A stretch of DNA of 42,478 bases from an uncultured Lachnospiraceae bacterium (GCA_945868305.1 CAMBKU010000016.1:1-42478), one strand, 5' to 3'. Counted from the first letter of the stretch, positions 24,845 through 33,758 are shown. The notes: generated from the letters alone by a model not told the origin. Numbers and translations are program-made.

Positions 24845-26131
24845 CTAAATGGATGCAGAAGACTGTTCACCTGGTTTCTTTTCCGGCAGGGAAATATCAA
24901 TTTTTTCAATCCGGTTTTTATCCATTTCTTTGACACAGATGGTGAAACCTTCTTCTGTGGTGATGACTTCGCCTTCTTTGGGAAAGTGGTCTAAAAGTCC
25001 AATCACATAGCCGCCGATGGTATCGTAATCCTCAGAAGAGAAGGGAAGCTCTAAAGCTTCGCATAAATCCTCGAGATTCATGGAGCCGGAAACCAGATAT
25101 TCCCGCTCGTTTATCATGGTAAGCTCTGTTTCCTCGTTGTCATCATATTCATCACGAATTTCACCGACAATTTCTTCAATCAGATCTTCCAGCGAAATCA
25201 GTCCGACGGTGGTACCGTATTCATCTAAAACAATGGCCATATTGATGGACTCGCTTTTCATTTCATTAAAGAGTTCAGCGGTATTTTTGTGTTCATAGGT
25301 ATAGAACGGCTCCCGCATAAGATTCCGAATGGAAAAATCATTCAGGTTGTCCAAAAGAAGCAAATCCTTGATATTTAAGATACCGATGACGTTGTCGGTA
25401 GAATCCTCATAAACCGGAATACGGGTGTATTGATATTCCCGGAAGATGTCAAGCAGATCTTCGTAAGTGCTATTTACATCTACAGATGTCATGTCAATTC
25501 TTGGAACCATGATTTCTTTTGCCTGAGAATCATTGAAATCAAAAACATTGTTAATGATTTCGTGCTCCTCGTGTTCAATAATTCCAGTCTCATGTCCCAC
25601 ATCTACGATAGTGCGCAGCTCTTTTTCTGTCATTTGTTTTGCGGCTTCGTTTGGATTGACGTGCAGCAATTTTAAAACTACGAAAGAAAGAGCATTTACA
25701 ATGTAAATAACCGGGGTGAGTATCTTCATCAGAAAAGCGATAATGCCGGAATATGCCATGGCAAGGCTGTCCGCATTTAAGGTTGCAATGTTTTTCGGAG
25801 CGATTTCTCCGAAGATTAAAACCAAAAGCGTAAGAATACCGGTTGCAATTCCAACACCGACGCTTCCGAAAAGCTTTAGTGCCAATGAGGTCGAGATAGA
25901 GGAAGCGGAAAGGTTTACGATGTTGTTGCCGATTAAGACGGCACTTAACATTTTGGAGGAATTGTCCGTGATGGCAAGTACCCTTGCGGCGCGCTTGTTG
26001 CCTTCCTCTGCCAACGTACGCATACGGATGCGATTTACCGTGGTCAGGGATGTTTCTGCCGAAGAAAAGAATCCGGACAGCAGTAATAGTACGATAAGAC
26101 AAAGTAGTTGGGCAATTTCAGTTGTCTGCAA
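24845..26131 (-). CDS. CorC/HlyC-family (CNNM) transporter with CBS domains
   Basis: 428 residues from TTG 26131, which has AGAGGTG at good distance; ATG at 26149 would add six residues but has no site. The N-terminal DUF21/CNNM membrane domain (about 1-185, with S-G-F-F-S-S-A-E-T-S-L and G-N-N-I-V-N) is followed by a CBS pair. That pair starts at I-M-V-P-R-I-D-M and includes R-I-P-V-Y-E. A C-terminal CorC_HlyC domain (V-S-G-S-M-N-L-E-D-L) completes it. The family is implicated in Mg2+/Co2+ efflux; old haemolysin names are misleading. It is the second gene after a small membrane protein on the minus strand. Confidence 0.93.
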   Translation of the reverse strand: MQTTEIAQLLCLIVLLLLSGFFSSAETSLTTVNRIRMRTLAEEGNKRAARVLAITDNSSKMLSAVLIGNNIVNLSASSISTSLALKLFGSVGVGIATGILTLLVLIFGEIAPKNIATLNADSLAMAYSGIIAFLMKILTPVIYIVNALSFVVLKLLHVNPNEAAKQMTEKELRTIVDVGHETGIIEHEEHEIINNVFDFNDSQAKEIMVPRIDMTSVDVNSTYEDLLDIFREYQYTRIPVYEDSTDNVIGILNIKDLLLLDNLNDFSIRNLMREPFYTYEHKNTAELFNEMKSESINMAIVLDEYGTTVGLISLEDLIEEIVGEIRDEYDDNEETELTMINEREYLVSGSMNLEDLCEALELPFSSEDYDTIGGYVIGLLDHFPKEGEVITTEEGFTICVKEMDKNRIEKIDISLPEKKPGEQSSASI

Positions 26132-26161
26132 AAAATAAACACCTCTCATTAGTTATAGAAA

Positions 26162-26407
26162 TTACTGTAAAGTAGCATAATAATCATAAAGAGAATCCAG
26201 ATTTACCTCAGTGGTAATGGTTTCTGTGGTTTCTGAACTGGCATTCTGGGAATAATCGTAGATAGAATATCCTGCCCAGAAAATAATAGCTGCACCAAGA
26301 AGGCAGCCGGCAGCTTTTTCCAGGAAAAGAAGCCGTTTTTCTTTTTTCATGATTTTTTTTCGATTTGCTTTTTCTTTTTTATAGCGATCGACTTTTGCCT
26401 GACTCAT
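26162..26407 (-). CDS. 81-aa small membrane protein
   Basis: ATG 26407 is preceded by AAGGAG seven bases upstream. The first 30 residues are very basic (K-K-E-K-A-N-R-K-K-I-M-K-K-E-K-R), followed by one membrane helix (about 33-51). The tail is acidic and rich in S/T, ending L-Y-D-Y-Y-A-T-L-Q, and is predicted to lie outside. No known domain. The stop is 30 bases before the CorC-like gene, so the two are probably cotranscribed. A TATAAT on this strand at 26442-26447 may be the -10 box, but I see no good -35. Confidence 0.75.
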   Translation of the reverse strand: MSQAKVDRYKKEKANRKKIMKKEKRLLFLEKAAGCLLGAAIIFWAGYSIYDYSQNASSETTETITTEVNLDSLYDYYATLQ

Positions 26408-26527
26408 AATATTTCTCCTTTTAAATCACATTATGGCAACTATTATACACTATATTCATGACTTTGGGTTGAAAATTTTTAAAAATTAACTTAAAATTGT
26501 ATAAAAAAATAAGAAAAGGATGGAAAA

Positions 26528-27172
26528 ATGCGAAAAGGAATTATTTTTGATATGGATGGAACACTGTGGGATTCAGCGGAACAGGTAGCGGAATCCTGGA
26601 ATGCGGTACTAAAGCAGAAATATAAAGACATCAATGTGCGCATTACAGCAGAGGACATGTATCGGGTAATGGGAAAGACGATGGATGTCCTCGGACGAAT
26701 CATTTTTCCGGATGTAGAAGACGAGCGCCGGGAGAAGCTGCTGCTTGACTGCTATCAGTATGAGAATGAATATTTGAGTGAGCATGGCGGAAAGCTGTAT
26801 CCTGATTTGGAGGAAGTGTGGCAGCAGTTGTCGGAAGATTATGACTTATATATTGTAAGTAACTGCCAGAAGGGATATATTGAGGCCTTTTTGGAGTATT
26901 TTGGGTTCGGAAAGTATATCAAGGATACAGAGTGCTATGGAAACAACGAAAAGAGTAAAGGAGAAAATATCCGTCTTGTAGTGGAACGGAATCAGATTAA
27001 GGATGCTGTCTATGTAGGGGATATTCAGGGAGATTACGATGCGAGCAAAGAGGCAGGCGTGAAATTTATCCATGCAGCCTATGGGTTTGGCACGATAGAT
27101 GATGAGGTTCCGTATATCAATTCGTTAAAGGAATTGCCGGAAGTGGTCGAAAAGATTGGAGTGGAAGCTTAG
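26528..27172 (+). CDS. HAD-superfamily phosphatase (phosphoglycolate phosphatase-like)
   Basis: 214 residues with all four HAD motifs. Motif I is F-D-M-D-G-T-L-W (residues 7-14). Motif II is in Y-I-V-S-N-C. A Lys for motif III lies in N-N-E-K-S-K-G. Motif IV is V-G-D-I-Q-G-D (about 160-166). The alpha-helical C1 cap sits between motifs I and II, as in the Gph/PGMB group. Trp after D-G-T-L is slightly unusual. Substrate cannot be assigned. It begins about 120 bases after the divergent small membrane gene, in an AT-rich gap, and is followed 41 bases later by the CapA-like gene. Confidence 0.92.
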   Translation: MRKGIIFDMDGTLWDSAEQVAESWNAVLKQKYKDINVRITAEDMYRVMGKTMDVLGRIIFPDVEDERREKLLLDCYQYENEYLSEHGGKLYPDLEEVWQQLSEDYDLYIVSNCQKGYIEAFLEYFGFGKYIKDTECYGNNEKSKGENIRLVVERNQIKDAVYVGDIQGDYDASKEAGVKFIHAAYGFGTIDDEVPYINSLKELPEVVEKIGVEA

Positions 27173-27213
27173 GGCGCAGTTTTTTTTAAGAGTGTCAGGA
27201 CGAGGAGAGAGGT

Positions 27214-28422
27214 ATGAATCATATTGTACGAAAGATTTTATATGTCAGTTCTATATTGTTAGTGATTCTTGTTTTTGCAGCAGGCTATAAAAGTATCCGG
27301 GAAAAACGGGTAGAGGAACAGGCAGTTTTAAATACGGATGCAGAGGAAAATGTTCAGAGTGAACCGGTAGAAAACACAGCGGAAAATGAAGAAAGTATCG
27401 GAGTGGATTGGACAGAAAACGAGAAAGAAACGGAAAAACCAGATGAAATAGAAGCAGATGCAGAGTCTGTCAAGTCCGAAGCAGAGCGCGATGGGGAAAC
27501 GGTTCTGGTTTTTACGGGAGACATTCTAATCGGAAACAGCGTGTCTGCAAATTACAGTGCCGGAGGCATAGATGGAGTTCTTTCAGAGGGAATGAAAAAT
27601 CTGCTGCAGGATGCGGATATCACTATGGTGAACGAGGAATTCCCTTTTGGTACGCGGGGGACGGCAATGGAGGACAAGCAGTATACCTTTCGCGTGAACC
27701 CGTCTTATGTTACGATGTTTCAGGATATGGGCGTAGATATTGTGTCATTAGCCAATAATCATGTTCTGGATTTCGGAACGGAGGCATTGGAGGATACCTT
27801 TGTGACACTGGATGATGCCGGGATTTTATATGCGGGAGCTGGAACTACGAAAGAACGTGCTATGGAGCTTAGGATTATTGAGAAAAATGGGAAAAAATTC
27901 GGTTTTCTTGCAGCCTCCCGTGTTATACCTGTGGCTTCCTGGAATGTAGAGAATCAGGCTCCTGGAGTATTTGCAACCTATGATGCAACAGCGCTTAATG
28001 CAGCAATTGCAGAGGCGAAACAAAGCTGTGATTATGTGACAGTGTTCGTTCATTGGGGACTGGAGCACAAAGAGTATCCGGAGGACTATGAGCGTACCCT
28101 TGCTGCTGGATATGTGAATGCTGGAGCGGATTTGGTCATCGGCAGTCACTCCCATTGTCTTCAAGGGGCAGAATACATAAACGGGAAACCGGTGTTTTAC
28201 AGTCTGGGTAATTTCCTGTTTGGGCAGGATGGAAATACGGCAGCGGTAAAGGTTACGGTTGCAGAGGACGGCGGAATGCAGTATTCCTTTGTGGCGGCAA
28301 AAGAGGAAGGGGCATACACCAGAGAACTGACCGGCGCAGAAGCAAAAAATCTGTATTCTTATCTGGACAGTATTTCTTCCCATGCATCGGTGGATGAAAA
28401 TGGTGTTTTGTCAGAGGAGTAA
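27214..28422 (+). CDS. CapA-family (PGA_cap) metallophosphatase-like protein
   Basis: 402 residues. An N-terminal membrane anchor (about 8-26) precedes an acidic low-complexity linker (about 30-95), then the CapA domain outside the cell. The domain motifs are V-F-T-G-D-I-L-I-G (about 100-108), N-E-E-F-P-F-G, L-A-N-N-H-V-L-D-F-G, H-W-G-L-E-H, G-S-H-S-H and S-L-G-N-F-L-F-G. All metal-binding residues expected for this calcineurin-like group are present. CapA is named for poly-gamma-glutamate capsule synthesis, but no capBC genes are here, so a cell-envelope role is all that can be said. AGGAGAG precedes ATG 27214. Confidence 0.92.
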   Translation: MNHIVRKILYVSSILLVILVFAAGYKSIREKRVEEQAVLNTDAEENVQSEPVENTAENEESIGVDWTENEKETEKPDEIEADAESVKSEAERDGETVLVFTGDILIGNSVSANYSAGGIDGVLSEGMKNLLQDADITMVNEEFPFGTRGTAMEDKQYTFRVNPSYVTMFQDMGVDIVSLANNHVLDFGTEALEDTFVTLDDAGILYAGAGTTKERAMELRIIEKNGKKFGFLAASRVIPVASWNVENQAPGVFATYDATALNAAIAEAKQSCDYVTVFVHWGLEHKEYPEDYERTLAAGYVNAGADLVIGSHSHCLQGAEYINGKPVFYSLGNFLFGQDGNTAAVKVTVAEDGGMQYSFVAAKEEGAYTRELTGAEAKNLYSYLDSISSHASVDENGVLSEE

Positions 28423-28497
28423 TGGGCATCTTTTGCATATTTTTCTTCCAGTAGAAATAGGTTAAAACAAGAAAATTCTTTCATAAAGGAAAGAAAC

Positions 28498-30306
28498 ATG
28501 GACGAGATATCAGAGAATACAAGAAACAGCACGGATCCGAAAATAGAAAATCTTTTAAATCTGGCGTTGGATACAACGCAGATGGAGCGGCAGAAATCAA
28601 AGGAACTGGAAACCGGATATAATGCCAGGGATAAGATGTGGGAAGTGATTGTAAAGTACGAAGGTTCCCTTCAGGAAGTTGAGGAAGCAATCGGGGGAAT
28701 CACTGTGATTCCTCTGCTGCGTGGATATGCGATTTTATATGTTCCAGAGCAGTATGTGGAGCGACTGGCGGAATTTGAAGTGGTCACATACATCGAAAAG
28801 CCGAAGAGACTCTATTTTGCTTTGGATCGGAGCACCAGAGCGGCTTGTATCAGTTCATTTAAAAGTTTTGGAAACCGCCAGGGAATGAATTTGAATGGGG
28901 AAGGGATTCTGGTGGCAGTTTTGGACAGCGGGATAGATTATACTCACCCCGACTTCCGTAATGCCGACGGTTCAACACGTATTTTGAATCTGTGGGATCA
29001 GACGATTGCGACAGGACCGGCACCTTTTGATTATAAAATTGGAACAGAATATACAAAAGAAACAATAGATGAAGCTCTGCGCCAGACGAGTCTTGCAGAA
29101 CGGGAGCGTATCTGCCCAAGCCGGGATACATCCGGACATGGAACGCATGTCACAGGAATTGCCGCTGGAAATGGCAGGGCTTCTGACGGGAGATATGAAG
29201 GCGTAGCATCAAAGAGCAGTCTTTTGATTGTAAAGCTTGGAAATGCAACACAGGATTCTTTTCCGCGGACGACGCAGCTTATGATGGCACTCGACTATGT
29301 GTTGCGTAAGGCATTGGAATATCGTATGCCGATTGCTGTCAATATCAGTTTTGGAAACAGCTATGGTTCTCATAGCGGGGATTCCCTGTTGGAGACTTAC
29401 ATGAATGATGTCGCAAGTGTAGGGCGGACAGTTATTGTGACGGGATCTGGGAATGAAGGAGATGCAAGCGGGCATACATCCGGCAGATTTGAACTGCAGG
29501 AGCAGGCGAAGGCAGGGCAGACCACGAGAAAAATCGAATTTGCGGTCAGTGAATACGAGCAAAATTTCAGTATTCAGATATGGAAAGCTTATGTAGATGA
29601 TATTGCGATTTCCATAAGCGGTCCGTCGGGAATGGCGGTCGGACCACTGAGGCAGGTGCAGGGACCGCAGCGTTTTCGTATTGGAGATACCCGGATATTG
29701 GTTTATTACGGCGAACCAAGTCCGTACAGCGTTTATCAGGAGATATATCTGGATTTTATTCCGATTGGAAACTACGTGGACAGCGGGATTTGGAGTATCG
29801 ATCTTTATCCGGGACGTATCGTGCAGGGAGAGTACAATCTCTGGATGCCTGGAAAAGAGGTGAGAAATCCCCGGACAGGATTTTTATATCCGACAGTGGA
29901 AACAACGCTTACGATACCATCTACCGCTGCAAAAAGCATTGCCGTGGCAGCTTATGATGCGATTTATGATCAGCTTGCAGATTTTTCCGGGCGTGGTTAC
30001 ACCAGGGCAACGAACCAGATTAAGCCGGATATGGCAGCCCCCGGAGTGGACATTACGGCGCCGGCGCCGGGTGGCGGTTATACAGCAAGAACAGGAACTT
30101 CTATGGCAGCGCCTTTCGTGACCGGAAGTGCAGCGCTTTTGATGCAATGGGGCATTGGTTATGGAAATGACAGTTTTTTATATGGAGAAAAAGTAAAGGC
30201 ATATTTATTGCGGGGAGCGAGGCAGCTGCCAGTGCTTAAGGAATATCCCAATCCGGTTTTGGGCTGGGGTGTGCTGTGCTTAAGAGACAGTCTGCCGGAA
30301 TCATGA
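28498..30306 (+). CDS. Csp-like subtilisin-family serine protease (S8)
   Basis: 602 residues with an intact catalytic triad: D143 (V-L-D-S-G-I-D-Y), H214 (G-H-G-T-H-V) and S535 (G-T-S-M-A-A-P). An N-terminal prodomain of about 110 residues precedes the protease domain, and a beta-rich insertion (about 325-475) splits it. That is the layout of clostridial Csp germination proteases. There is no signal peptide, as in Csp proteins. Csp enzymes cleave SleC in Clostridium perfringens and C. difficile; no sleC is in the window, so a germination role is inference. GGAAAG-type ribosome binding site before ATG 28498. Confidence 0.92.
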   Translation: MDEISENTRNSTDPKIENLLNLALDTTQMERQKSKELETGYNARDKMWEVIVKYEGSLQEVEEAIGGITVIPLLRGYAILYVPEQYVERLAEFEVVTYIEKPKRLYFALDRSTRAACISSFKSFGNRQGMNLNGEGILVAVLDSGIDYTHPDFRNADGSTRILNLWDQTIATGPAPFDYKIGTEYTKETIDEALRQTSLAERERICPSRDTSGHGTHVTGIAAGNGRASDGRYEGVASKSSLLIVKLGNATQDSFPRTTQLMMALDYVLRKALEYRMPIAVNISFGNSYGSHSGDSLLETYMNDVASVGRTVIVTGSGNEGDASGHTSGRFELQEQAKAGQTTRKIEFAVSEYEQNFSIQIWKAYVDDIAISISGPSGMAVGPLRQVQGPQRFRIGDTRILVYYGEPSPYSVYQEIYLDFIPIGNYVDSGIWSIDLYPGRIVQGEYNLWMPGKEVRNPRTGFLYPTVETTLTIPSTAAKSIAVAAYDAIYDQLADFSGRGYTRATNQIKPDMAAPGVDITAPAPGGGYTARTGTSMAAPFVTGSAALLMQWGIGYGNDSFLYGEKVKAYLLRGARQLPVLKEYPNPVLGWGVLCLRDSLPES

Positions 30307-30332
30307 CAAAGGGTTCAAATGAGGAGTGAAAA

Positions 30333-31400
30333 ATGGATTGGAAAGTACTGAATATAGAACCGACAACTGATAAAAAGATAATAAGGCAGGCATATGCAAG
30401 AGAAGTAAAGCATTGTCATCCCGAGGAACATCCGCAGGAATTCAGACGTTTGCAGCAGGCATACCGGGAAGCATTGAGATATGCGGACTGTAATGAGGAA
30501 AAAGAAAAGCCAATCATTCTGGGCGAGGAGAGTCAGGATAGCGTGCTGGAAACCAGGACAGAGAGATTTGAAGAAGTCCTGCAGCCGGATAGTGAGAAAC
30601 AAAAGGCAGTTACACAGACAGAAGCGAAACCGGAGAAAGTAAAAAAGAAGTTAGAGATCCCGATTCAGCCGAATTGGGAGGTTGCCGGAGAAACGACAAC
30701 GCTTTTGGAGAAACGTCGAAGGTTGAAAGAATTGTCGGAGGATTTTATCGGACAGTGCAGTGGTCTTATGGAAAATGGACTTTGCAGCGGGGAACTGGGC
30801 AGTTGGGTTTATCTTGTAGAAATGGAAAAATATCAGCCATTGTATGAGCAACCCAGATTTTGGTTTGAATTGGCGCGTTATATCTATGGAAATGAAATGG
30901 AACTTGGCGGGAGCATTCGCTGGTATCTGTGGCTGAAAGTAACAGAGCATTTGTCATCCGGGGAATTGTTTGAATTTGTGCGGGAGGTTCTTCAGCCGGG
31001 AGAAAACGAGCATCTTTTGTATGACACAGAAAATCAGGATGCGGACCGGAAAAATACCTTTTACGGATTGATGAAAAATGCGGAAAAGGAAAAATTGGAG
31101 GCTGTAAAAGCGCAGGAGCAGCTGGTTGCAAGAAAGGAAAAACAAAAAGAAAAGCAGCAATTCCAAAGAAGAATATGGTTCTTTTTTGTGATTATCTTTT
31201 TTTTCACGGCAGTAGCAGTAAGAGTGTATGCAGCTCGAGAAAGAGACAGGCAGATGGAGGAAACGCTGCAGAATTGGGAAAATTATCACATCGATCCGGA
31301 AGATATGCAGGATGTCTTAGACGCGATGGACAGTGCAAATCAAGCGTTTTATGAAGCGCAGACTGAAGCAGAGGCGTTAGTGGAAAGTATGCAGGAATAA
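30333..31400 (+). CDS. membrane-anchored J-domain-like protein
   Basis: 355 residues starting 26 bases after the protease gene. The first 60 residues resemble a J domain (W-K-V-L-N-I-E-P-T ... I-R-Q-A-Y ... H-P-E-E-H-P-Q-E-F-R-R-L-Q-Q-A-Y). The loop reads H-P-E, not the canonical H-P-D needed to stimulate DnaK. A charged linker, a soluble middle domain (about 115-240) rich in W/Y, a basic coiled stretch and one membrane helix (about 280-298) follow. An acidic C-terminal helix completes it. This tail-anchored layout is seen in Lachnospiraceae proteins of unknown role. Whether it engages Hsp70 is doubtful because of the altered loop. Confidence 0.8.
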   Translation: MDWKVLNIEPTTDKKIIRQAYAREVKHCHPEEHPQEFRRLQQAYREALRYADCNEEKEKPIILGEESQDSVLETRTERFEEVLQPDSEKQKAVTQTEAKPEKVKKKLEIPIQPNWEVAGETTTLLEKRRRLKELSEDFIGQCSGLMENGLCSGELGSWVYLVEMEKYQPLYEQPRFWFELARYIYGNEMELGGSIRWYLWLKVTEHLSSGELFEFVREVLQPGENEHLLYDTENQDADRKNTFYGLMKNAEKEKLEAVKAQEQLVARKEKQKEKQQFQRRIWFFFVIIFFFTAVAVRVYAARERDRQMEETLQNWENYHIDPEDMQDVLDAMDSANQAFYEAQTEAEALVESMQE

Positions 31401-31424
31401 TGGAAATGATTCCCTTAAATTTAT

Positions 31425-31453
31425 TTGAGAAAAAATGCTATATTATATATAAA
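31425..31453 (+). promoter_or_regulatory. promoter of the siroheme reductase gene
   Basis: TTGAGA (31425-31430), a 17-base spacer and TATAAA (31448-31453) lie about 50 bases before the start codon, separating it from the preceding J-domain-like gene. Confidence 0.65.
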
Positions 31454-31505
31454 GAAAGACAAGCAAGCAGCTATCTTAAGATGAAATGGAGGAGAAATTG
31501 TTTCT

Positions 31506-33050
31506 ATGGGAAAAGATTATATCAGCGAATTTCGGGAAGATTTAAAAGAGTTTCATGAAATGACGGCAAAATTTTACCGAAAGGAAATCACTGTGCCGGA
31601 ATATAAAGCATTTTCCGGCGGTTTTGGGAGCTATGCCCAGAGAGGTGGAGAGCGCAGTATGTTAAGACTTCGTCTTGCAGGCGGAGAGATTAACATGGAT
31701 AATTTAAAGTTCATTGCGGATAGTGTGGATAAATATCAGATTGATCTGGCGCATTTTACGACCTGTCAGACAGTACAGCTTCATAATCTGACAGAAAAAG
31801 AGGTCTGTGCACTGGTGGAAGAAGCACTGGAGCATGGCATTATTACCCGGGGAGGCGGCGGAGATTTCCCAAGAAATGTAATGTGTTCCCCACTTTCCGG
31901 TGTGGAAAAGGGAGAGTATTTTGATGTACTTCCCTATGCGAAGGAAGCAGCGGATTATTTGCTTGGATTTATCAAAAAAGTAAAGCTGCCGCGAAAATTA
32001 AAAGTCTGTTTTTCTAATAGTGCAGCCAATGTAACGCATGCTACCTTCCGTGATCTTGGCTTTGCTGCAAAGGCAAACGGCAAATTTGATGTCTATGCGG
32101 CAGGCGGTCTTGGAAACAAACCGAAAATGGGAGTTTTAGTGGCAGAAGATGTGGAACCATCTCATATTTTATATTGCATCAAGACGATGGTGGAGGTATT
32201 TACAGAGTATGGCAATTATAAGAGTCGCGCGGCTTCCCGAACCAGATTTTTGCAGGATACACTTGGTGTAGAAGAACTAAAACGGATTTATCAGGAAAAG
32301 CTGGAAGAAAATATGCAGCAGGGAGACCTTACGATTGATGTGTCACCGCAGATGGTAAAAAAACAGGGGATACCGGATGAGGCATTGGTGCAGCATAGGC
32401 GTGTGACAGCGCAGAAACAGGAGGGATTGTATGCAGTCTCCTATAATCCGATTGGAGGAGTGCCGGAGGTTTCCATTTTTAAAAGGCTTTATGAGACGGT
32501 CTGTGATATGCCGGAGGTAAAATTGCGTCTGACACCGGAGGAAGGGTTATATATCATTAATCTGACCGCAGAAGAAGCCAAAAGAGTTCTTGCTACAACA
32601 GAAGGTGGGGCAGAAACGATGTTTGAGCGTTCGACGGCCTGCATCGGAGCGGATATCTGTCAGGTGGGAATCGGCAGATCTCAGGCAATGTTAAAGGCAT
32701 GTGTGGAGCGTGTGAGAAAAGAAAACCTTCCGGATGGAGCGCTGCCTGCAATCCATATTTCAGGCTGCCCTTCCTCTTGTTCTGCACATCAGATTGGTGT
32801 AATCGGATTGCGGGGCGGAAAGAAACAGACGCCGGATGGACCAAAGGACGCGTTTGCGGTATATGAGAGTGGCTGTGAGGTGGCAGGAAAGGAGCGTTTC
32901 GGAGCAGATATTGGTGTTATGACAACAGAGGATATCCCGGAATTTTTTGCCGAACTTGGCAGGACTGTTGCAGCAGAAGGGCTTACCTATGCGGAATTCA
33001 GGGAAAAATACCCGGATTGTATTGCACAACTTGCACAAAAATATTTGTGA
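31506..33050 (+). CDS. siroheme nitrite/sulfite reductase-family protein
   Basis: 514 residues with the duplicated ferredoxin-like plus siroheme-domain architecture. The [4Fe-4S]-siroheme ligands are C379 and C385 (C-I-G-A-D-I-C) and C421 and C425 (G-C-P-S-S-C), the expected CX5C and CX3C pattern. The upstream half contains R-G-G-G-G-D-F-P-R-N and R-L-R-L-A-G-G-E-I. It should carry out six-electron reduction of sulfite or nitrite in the cytoplasm. It is monocistronic as far as can be seen: no flavoprotein or siroheme-synthesis gene is adjacent. ATG 31506 has GGAGGAG 11 bases upstream. Sulfite and nitrite cannot be told apart. Confidence 0.92.
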   Translation: MGKDYISEFREDLKEFHEMTAKFYRKEITVPEYKAFSGGFGSYAQRGGERSMLRLRLAGGEINMDNLKFIADSVDKYQIDLAHFTTCQTVQLHNLTEKEVCALVEEALEHGIITRGGGGDFPRNVMCSPLSGVEKGEYFDVLPYAKEAADYLLGFIKKVKLPRKLKVCFSNSAANVTHATFRDLGFAAKANGKFDVYAAGGLGNKPKMGVLVAEDVEPSHILYCIKTMVEVFTEYGNYKSRAASRTRFLQDTLGVEELKRIYQEKLEENMQQGDLTIDVSPQMVKKQGIPDEALVQHRRVTAQKQEGLYAVSYNPIGGVPEVSIFKRLYETVCDMPEVKLRLTPEEGLYIINLTAEEAKRVLATTEGGAETMFERSTACIGADICQVGIGRSQAMLKACVERVRKENLPDGALPAIHISGCPSSCSAHQIGVIGLRGGKKQTPDGPKDAFAVYESGCEVAGKERFGADIGVMTTEDIPEFFAELGRTVAAEGLTYAEFREKYPDCIAQLAQKYL

Positions 33051-33075
33051 ATTTATACAAAAAAAATTCAAAATA

Positions 33076-33104
33076 TTGACGGAAATTTTCGACTATGCTA
33101 TAAT
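33076..33104 (+). promoter_or_regulatory. promoter before the Mn2+ riboswitch candidate
   Basis: TTGACG (33076-33081), exactly 17 bases, and perfect TATAAT (33099-33104). Transcription would begin at about 33111, placing the following structured leader at the very 5' end of the RNA. Confidence 0.85.
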
Positions 33105-33107
33105 ATA

Positions 33108-33250
33108 GGTCATATTAGGGAGTAGTTCACATCTGTGAAAGCAGGTGTTGTACTTTTCGTCATCACGTTATTAGAAAATAACCGGATTGTACACTGAGAT
33201 AAGAACGAGACTTTTATTGTAACTTTGCGTGCAATAAAAGTCTCGCTTTA
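33108..33250 (+). ncRNA. yybP-ykoY family Mn2+ riboswitch (probable)
   Basis: The leader has the yybP-ykoY hallmarks as I remember them: an early G-G-G-A-G-U-A-G (around 33118-33126), paired segments, then CACTGAGATAAGAACGAGAC (around 33192-33211). The second part runs straight into the stem of a terminator-like hairpin. This family senses Mn2+ and typically controls TerC proteins or P-type ATPases of the YoaB kind. A P-type ATPase of that class lies 1.1 kb downstream in the same direction. The first conserved loop reads GGGAG where GGGGAG is usual. A covariance-model search would settle it. Confidence 0.72.
33206..33245 (+). terminator. riboswitch expression-platform terminator
   Basis: CGAGACTTTTATTG (33206-33219) pairs perfectly with CAATAAAAGTCTCG (33232-33245), giving 14 bp, followed by CTTTAATTTTATC. 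The 5' arm overlaps the end of the riboswitch core, so metal binding and terminator formation would be mutually exclusive: an ON switch by antitermination. Confidence 0.75.
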
Positions 33251-33339
33251 ATTTTATCTATTTTATATTTGATAAAATTGATAGGATTGATGGGAAAACA
33301 AGGGTATAAGTCATAAAAGGAATGGGGGGTGTAACATAT

Positions 33340-33747
33340 ATGAAAAGAAAGATTTTTGATGCGGTTTTGCTTATAGTGTTACTGTTTTCATTTCTTGCAT
33401 TTGCCTTTTTATTCCGGTGTACAAATATTCCAACAGAGGAAAGGGTGTTTCAGGAGGAAACATTAACTAATAATGTGTCCGGGAGACTTTGCGCCCCGGA
33501 TAACGTGGCGAGAGAAGTCTGTGGCTCCATTATGGGTGGCAGAGTTTTAATATTAGAAGAAAGTCATTTTTTTGACGTGGAAAGTACATTCTTTTTTGCA
33601 GTTCTTTTATTTTTCTGCGCAGATCAGCGCATATTTTATCAGTTTTACAGAAAAAGATTTTTGAAAGGTTTTAATTTCCGTAGTTTTGGACATCGGTGCA
33701 TTACGGGCTATATACAGCTTGCAGACGGGAAAAAAAGGCTCTTTTAG
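33340..33747 (+). CDS. 135-aa membrane protein of unknown function, first gene after the riboswitch
   Basis: ATG 33340 follows a GGGGGG run about 10 bases upstream. The protein starts M-K-R-K-I-F-D with a hydrophobic helix (about 7-27). An exported or loop region holds three of the five cysteines, and a second hydrophobic stretch (about 88-103) precedes a basic, aromatic tail ending Y-I-Q-L-A-D-G-K-K-R-L-F. I do not recognise a family. The stop codon lies in the loop of a small hairpin with a T tract. As the first gene behind the riboswitch it should be the most strictly metal-regulated one. Confidence 0.6.
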   Translation: MKRKIFDAVLLIVLLFSFLAFAFLFRCTNIPTEERVFQEETLTNNVSGRLCAPDNVAREVCGSIMGGRVLILEESHFFDVESTFFFAVLLFFCADQRIFYQFYRKRFLKGFNFRSFGHRCITGYIQLADGKKRLF

Positions 33748-33758
33748 GGAGTTTTTTT
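33732..33758 (+). terminator. weak intrinsic terminator overlapping the end of the preceding gene
   Basis: AAAAAGGCTC (33732-33741) can pair with GAGTTTTTTT (33749-33758), giving 10 bp with two G-U pairs and a 7-base loop, followed by a T tract that is part of the 3' arm. It could lower transcription into the downstream genes without stopping it. Confidence 0.45.
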
